NCBI GenBank assembly: GCA_964572045.1
Contig: CAZNEI010000044.1
Span: 1-17,776 of the forward strand
DNA length: 17,776 nucleotides
Source of the DNA: CBDCKR01 sp964572045
GTDB taxonomy: Bacteria > Gemmatimonadota > Gemmatimonadetes > Longimicrobiales > Gaopeijiaceae
Reading direction: 5' to 3'
Part shown: piece by piece, positions 14,710 through 17,776 of the stretch
Numbering within the stretch: the stretch's first letter is position 1
Layout of the letters: every line of letters begins with the position of its first letter
Translations under genes and position numbers: made by a program
Notes under the pieces: model-generated
Seen by the model: the letters and a program-made list of their open reading frames with translations, nothing else
Database searches by the model: none
Told to the model about the DNA's origin: nothing

Positions 14710-15132
14710 GGAATAGCGAGATCCGCTCGACCGGATTGCGACTCTACGCTCGATCCCGCATTCCGTGCACACGACGCATGACTCCACGTCGCTGGGGCGG
14801 AGGTCTTCGAGACCGTGGTTCTCCTGGAGGGGGTAGCGAAACGACAGATTGCGCCTGGGACCTAAGCTCTTCCCCAACCCCAGCCCAAGACGGTTGGTCC
14901 TCCGCGGGCTGCCATCCTTAAGGGCGAGGTCGGCGCGGGAGATGGCGAGGGGAAACTTGCTCAGGTTCACGATGTTGACGGCCACGAGATCCACGCCGTC
15001 TTCGCGTTGGTCCAGCCGCGCCGTGATCCTGAGCTTCACTCGGTCTTCGATGAGATTCCTCCACGTGTTGAACACACCGAGAAGGAGGCCGCCGAATGCT
15101 GCCGCTGCGGTGATGTTGCTGAGGTAGTCCAT
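14701..15132 (-). CDS. Small single-TM protein with a beta-rich domain, unknown
   Basis: 143 residues. The N terminus has one membrane helix (NITAAAAFGGLLLGVFNTW, 6-24). A polar, probably beta-rich domain follows, with KLRITARLDQREDGVDLVAV and NIVNLSKFPLAISRADLAL alternating as in small Ig-like or receptor-type sandwiches. Three Cys near the end (CVVCTECG) are close enough to bind metal or form a disulfide. I recognise no family. The ATG has AGGA only 3 nt upstream, a weak site. A perfect palindrome CCCGATCGGG (15146-15155) lies 13 bp before the start and could be an operator. The 3' end overlaps the convergent HEAT-repeat gene by 9 bp. Confidence 0.68.
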   Translation of the reverse strand: MDYLSNITAAAAFGGLLLGVFNTWRNLIEDRVKLRITARLDQREDGVDLVAVNIVNLSKFPLAISRADLALKDGSPRRTNRLGLGLGKSLGPRRNLSFRYPLQENHGLEDLRPSDVESCVVCTECGIERRVAIRSSGSRYSLT

Positions 15133-15412
15133 TTTCCTGCCTATTCCCGATCGGGGATCCGTGAGAGGTGGACTCCGCCGCGCGGCTTAGGACCCGTCGC
15201 TGTTCCTAGCCAGCATACGCCGCAAACTCACACAGAGTTGCATCTTACTGTGGTCGTTGAGCTTACGGGATTTGGTGGCCCGATTCCATCCGTTTGACCC
15301 CCTCCGATTGGGGTCTCAGGTGCGAACCCTCGGGCGGTTCTCCAACGCCGTCCGAGGCTGTCCAGTGTCGGCCTGCTGATGACGATCCCACACCGGAACC
15401 CTACTGGGCGGC
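15133..15412. other. Intergenic region, AT-richer than neighbours
   Basis: 280 bp between two minus-strand genes. It carries a hairpin GACCCC-CTCCGATT-GGGGTC (15296-15315) about 100 bp beyond the hydrolase stop, a possible terminator without U-tract, and the palindrome CCCGATCGGG (15146-15155) near the next start. No coding sequence is supportable. Confidence 0.45.
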
Positions 15413-16435
15413 TCAACGGTCTCCAGGCCGAGCTTCCAGGCCTGTGCGCTCTCGCGCCTCTGCGACAACGCCGAGGATGGCCTGCGCGACCCTGTCCGGA
15501 TGATCCAGTTGAAGGAAATGGTCAGCGCCTCTGATGATGTGGTGTTGACCCTTCGACGAAAGGCCGGCCAGCTCGGCCTGCATCTCGTGGTGGAGGCCCC
15601 CCATAATTCGATTCTCCTCGTCGCTACGACGCGATGCCCCTTGTAGGAACTCTGCCGTGAGCACCGTCAGGGGCAAGTCACCGAGGGAGGTCACGCGCGA
15701 AGCCCTGTCGAGGACCTCCCGGAAGGCCGCCCGCTCGCGGCTCCCGGCTGCCACGCCCTGGGGCGAAAACGCCAGCGCTGTGGAGAACATCTCGGTCGGC
15801 CACCCTTCGCGGGGCCGCGAGCCCCGATTGCGGAAGCGCACCACGCCGAGTTCCGCCAAGACGTTGAACACCTTCCGCACGCCCCCTTGCAGCACCATCT
15901 CTCGGTCTGTCGGTCGATACTCTTCGGGCGCTCGATCCCAAATATCCGGATCGGAAGAGTCGATCAGTACCATCCCCGCTAGGTCGTCCGGGTAGAGATC
16001 CGCAAAAACCAATGAGTACGCGCCGCCCATAGAATGGCCGGCCAGCACGTACGGCGGACGCTCGCCAACCGCGTCCAGGGCACCACGCAGTCGGCGCGCC
16101 ACCGTTTCCGCGTCGGCGGGACCACGAGTGCGGTAACTCCATCCCATCCCAGCCCGATCGTAGGAGCACACGCGCGTTTGCACCGCAACACGTTCCTGCA
16201 CCGGGGCCCACGTCACGGACGGCATCGATGCGCCCGCCTCGAGCACAACTGTGGGCGAGCCCTCCCCCGAGCAGTAGACATGGAGTGACGCGCCGTCCAC
16301 CGCCGCGAGCTCCCCCGGGGCCGGGTACCTGTCGTTGGCCAAAAAGCGTGCGATGCGCTCCCAGGAGAAACCGATCACGACGAGGACGGCGACCAAGCTT
16401 GATACCGCAAGCAATACACGCTTCACCCACTTCAC
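15413..16435 (-). CDS. Membrane-anchored alpha/beta hydrolase
   Basis: 340-residue alpha/beta-hydrolase with an N-terminal signal anchor (RVLLAVSSLVAVLVVIGFSW, 6-25), so the catalytic domain probably faces the periplasm or outside. The fold begins at LHVYCSGEGSPTVVLEAGAS (51-70), continues with CSYDRAGMGWS (90-100), and the nucleophile elbow is GHSMGG (133-138) with Ser135. The catalytic His is His306 in ADHFLQLDHP. The acid is not certain; it should lie between LPLTVLTAE (254-262) and the His. Relatives are lipase- or esterase-like hydrolases; substrate unknown. The start is GTG at 16435 with GGAG 7 nt upstream; a second GTG at 16426 is possible. The frame is open further back to 16699, but that upstream part covers the decayed toxin gene. 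Codons are less GC-biased than in glnA. Confidence 0.88.
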   Translation of the reverse strand: MKWVKRVLLAVSSLVAVLVVIGFSWERIARFLANDRYPAPGELAAVDGASLHVYCSGEGSPTVVLEAGASMPSVTWAPVQERVAVQTRVCSYDRAGMGWSYRTRGPADAETVARRLRGALDAVGERPPYVLAGHSMGGAYSLVFADLYPDDLAGMVLIDSSDPDIWDRAPEEYRPTDREMVLQGGVRKVFNVLAELGVVRFRNRGSRPREGWPTEMFSTALAFSPQGVAAGSRERAAFREVLDRASRVTSLGDLPLTVLTAEFLQGASRRSDEENRIMGGLHHEMQAELAGLSSKGQHHIIRGADHFLQLDHPDRVAQAILGVVAEARERTGLEARPGDR

Positions 16436-16474
16436 TTTCGACTCCAGTACAGGCTTTCTGTCACGACGCTCCGG

Positions 16475-16550
16475 CCCGAAGGACAGGGCCTGAACGATCA
16501 CTACGTTCGCTTCTTCCGCATGGCGGAGCGGTGCATCGCGGAGAAGGCCG
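16475..16550 (+). pseudogene. Shard of a type ISP restriction-modification enzyme (putative)
   Basis: About 25 codons in one plus-strand frame read E-GQGLNDHYVRFFRMAERCI-AEKAG. This matches my recollection of a conserved stretch in the methyltransferase region of type ISP (fused restriction-methylation-helicase) enzymes, typically GQGLNDLYVRFFRMAERRI. In intact enzymes it leads into a GIVCFISN-type strand; here the frame continues with unrelated Ser-rich sequence, so only a relic remains. It lies in the 5' flank of the hydrolase gene, on the opposite strand. It carries no start or other recognisable motif and cannot be functional. Identification is from memory of the family and from a short match, so should be treated as probable. 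Confidence 0.55.
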
Positions 16551-16649
16551 GAATCGCCGCAGACCTCTCGGATACAGATTCGCGCTCGGTGTTCTCGACG
16601 CGGCTGAGCGTCTCCGTCAAATCGGCTCCCGTGAAGCGGTCCAGCAAAT

Positions 16650-16918
16650 CGTGTACGACCAGCTCCGACTCCTGTGACGAGAGAGCGCAACTCCTGCAAT
16701 CGGGGTACGTCCGGCGATGACGATCACGACCGGAGTCGGAAGGTCGTGGACGTTCTGCTAATACGCGATCCCTTGGTCCACCGTGACGAGGGCATCGAAG
16801 CCGTGGTCGGCCGCGAGGCGCAACAATTCTCCGTCGGAGCACCGGCCCAGCCCATCTGCTGCACCGGGCGCGTTCCGAACGACTCGGGAAACGCCGACGC
16901 GAGCCGCTGGTCCGTCAT
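16650..16918 (-). pseudogene. Decayed DUF5615 (PIN-like) toxin gene
   Basis: Three frames on the minus strand join into one DUF5615-like protein (PIN-like fold, usually the putative toxin of a type II pair). Frame 1 from the ATG at 16918: DQRLASAFPESFGTR then VQQMGWAGA. Near 16835 the frame shifts, giving DGELLRLAADHGFDALVTVD then QGIAY, followed by an in-frame TAG (16760-16758) where relatives have Gln (CAG to TAG). Reading through gives QNVHDLPTPVVIVIAGRT; another single-base shift near 16702 then gives RLQELRSLV, the usual C-terminal helix. Three independent lesions make it a true pseudogene rather than a sequencing slip. The acidic PIN-type residues survive in fragments only. The first ATG overlaps the stop of the upstream small ORF (ATGA). 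Confidence 0.78.
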
Positions 16919-17100
16919 TGTGGACTCGCCTTGGGTCCGTTGGCCGTCACCAGCAGCAGCGCGGCAAATCGCCGTGCGGTGTCGGTGAGGTGCTGAATCT
17001 CGTCAGGACACAATCTCCCGCCCAGGGCCGCATGCGTGGTGTCCTCCCACCACGTCGGCTTGCTGGACGATCTAGAGAAGGAAGAAGTCTCACGATCCAC
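16915..17100 (-). CDS. Small ORF preceding the toxin relic; possible antitoxin
   Basis: 61-residue reading frame ending in WWEDTTHAALGGRLCPDEIQ then HLTDTARRFAALLLV and a short polar tail. Its TGA overlaps the ATG of the decayed toxin gene in an ATGA arrangement, the usual coupling of toxin-antitoxin pairs. The C-terminal half looks like real protein (amphipathic helix, sensible composition), unlike the surrounding DNA. The start is uncertain: GTG at 17100 is the first workable codon, with no good ribosome site, so the gene may itself be truncated. I do not recognise a named antitoxin family. The toxin is dead, so the ORF may be a relic as well. Confidence 0.5.
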   Translation of the reverse strand: MDRETSSFSRSSSKPTWWEDTTHAALGGRLCPDEIQHLTDTARRFAALLLVTANGPKASPQ

Positions 17101-17424
17101 TTCCGTCGTCCCGAGCCAGCCGACGCGATGTCCGCCAATCGCCGCTGGCGAAGGTGGCTTCGCCCCCCTTCGCCCCCCTTCGAACCCCGGGGATCCACCC
17201 CCCGTCAGGCCCTGCCGCGGACGCGGACAGCTACGCGTGGCCGAGGTGCGGGCGCGACCGGCCCAAGGGTGGAGGGCCGTCAGGGCCTCGAGCCCGGTTC
17301 GACGGACGCGAAGACGGCACGCTCGGCGGCCAGCGCGAGCCCTCGTCGGCCGCCACGCCCTGCGCCACGAGGGCAGGCAAGTGCAGACGCGACATCTCGG
17401 CGTACCCAAACCCGCCGACGTCGC
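17101..17424. other. Intergenic region with short tandem repeat
   Basis: 324 bp without a supportable gene. CTTCGCCCCC is repeated in tandem (17159-17178) and followed by CTTCGAACCCC (17179-17189), a 10-bp unit present about 2.4 times. The open frames covering the rest are Arg/Pro/Ala-rich shadows. The TTCGAAC sequence is tRNA T-loop-like but has no pairing arm. Confidence 0.5.
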
Positions 17425-17776
17425 CTACTCCGTCGCACTCCAACCCGGCGGCTTCACGAGCACCCGTAGCTTGTTCCCGGCGCCTGTCGTCCGGACGATC
17501 TTCGAGGCCAGCCTCTGGATCCCGTGCAGGAAGACCTTGATGGGGTTGTTCGAGTTGATCGGCTGCCTGACGCCGTACGCCACCGGCTCGACTTCCGGTT
17601 CGAAGGTACCGAAGATGCGATCCCAGATGATGAGCATGCCGGCGTAGTTCCTGTCGCAGTATTGCCGGTTCGAGCCGTGGTGCACCCTGTGATGCGAGGG
17701 TGTGTTGAAGAGGAACTCGACCGGCCGCGGCAGCTTTCGGATCGCCTCCTTGTGCAGGATCGCCTGGAACTGTTGG
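17425..17776 (-). CDS. Sterol desaturase / fatty acid hydroxylase family protein, C-terminal part
   Basis: 116 codons of the C-terminal end of a membrane di-iron hydroxylase; the N terminus lies beyond the right edge. The recognisable block is LPRPVEFLFNTPSHHRVHHG with the HxxHH cluster (SHHRVHHG) that supplies iron-binding histidines, then NRQYCDRNYAGMLIIWDRIF and GTFEPEVEPVAYGV, which is diagnostic for the family. These enzymes insert oxygen into lipid, sterol or carotenoid C-H bonds; substrate cannot be told. The remainder, LRVLVKPPGW, is usual for the end of the family, though many members run some tens of residues longer than the stop at 17425. An internal GTG within HHRVHHG is not a start. 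Confidence 0.92.
   Translation of the reverse strand, partial: QQFQAILHKEAIRKLPRPVEFLFNTPSHHRVHHGSNRQYCDRNYAGMLIIWDRIFGTFEPEVEPVAYGVRQPINSNNPIKVFLHGIQRLASKIVRTTGAGNKLRVLVKPPGWSATE

Noticed and set aside
16550..16677. Plus-strand stretch ending LDAAERLRQIGSREAVQQIV
   Set aside because: It reads like a helical C terminus, but the opposite strand of the same DNA is equally plausible and I could name no family, so no gene or relic is claimed.
16501..16842. Minus-strand 113-codon ORF overlapping the toxin relic
   Set aside because: Part of it (ESELVVHDLLDRFTGADLTE) looks protein-like, but the N-terminal half is Arg/Pro-rich and crosses the DUF5615 frames. I regard it as a by-product of the decayed region.
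17161..17200. tRNA T-loop-like TTCGAAC
   Set aside because: There is no complementary T-stem, no anticodon arm and no acceptor pairing on either strand.

Overview
This is a gene-dense, high-GC bacterial window with no rRNA, tRNA, CRISPR array or intact insertion sequence that I could find. Glutamine synthetase, signal peptidase II, an MscS channel and a CorC/HlyC-type protein are ordinary chromosomal genes. They sit among small uncharacterised families (DUF1028, DUF3224, a short TPR protein). That mix and the GC richness would suit a Gemmatimonadota- or Acidobacteriota-like environmental bacterium, but this is a low-confidence guess because no ribosomal or other phylogenetic marker is present.

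Layout. 1-2648 (minus strand): the N-terminal two thirds of an aromatic-L-amino-acid-type PLP decarboxylase, running off the left edge, preceded by a DUF3224 gene and a secreted DUF1028 gene. 2930-4896 (plus): an NTF2-like exported protein, a TPR protein that probably carries two compensating frameshifts, and lspA. 5227-6564 (plus): a stand-alone PD-(D/E)XK nuclease-family gene with a TTG start and a perfect 14-bp inverted repeat upstream. 6885-8300 (minus): glnA, closed by a long hairpin. 8665-9747 (plus) and 9784-11019 (minus): convergent mscS and corC/hlyC-like membrane genes around a short GC hairpin. 11553-14709 (plus): a HEAT-like helical protein, a small three-TM protein, an ArsI/CadI-like VOC protein with a cysteine-pair tail, and an exported protein with a POTRA-like domain followed by helical repeats. 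14701-16435 (minus): a small one-TM protein and a membrane-anchored alpha/beta hydrolase. 17425-17776 (minus): the C-terminal end of a sterol desaturase/fatty acid hydroxylase.

The least expected part is 16436-17100, which looks like a graveyard of defence or toxin-antitoxin genes. On the minus strand a DUF5615 (PIN-like) toxin gene is broken by two frameshifts and an in-frame TAG. It is preceded, in a 4-base ATGA overlap, by a short ORF that could be its partner. On the plus strand a roughly 25-codon shard matches my recollection of the type ISP restriction-modification enzymes. Together with the lone nuclease gene at 5.2-6.5 kb, this suggests that the chromosome gains and loses defence-type genes here. 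I did not find a clearly intact, wholly new multi-gene system. The best leads are the nuclease with its upstream inverted repeat, the decayed toxin locus, and the ArsI/CadI-like protein that seems to have lost a metal-ligand histidine.
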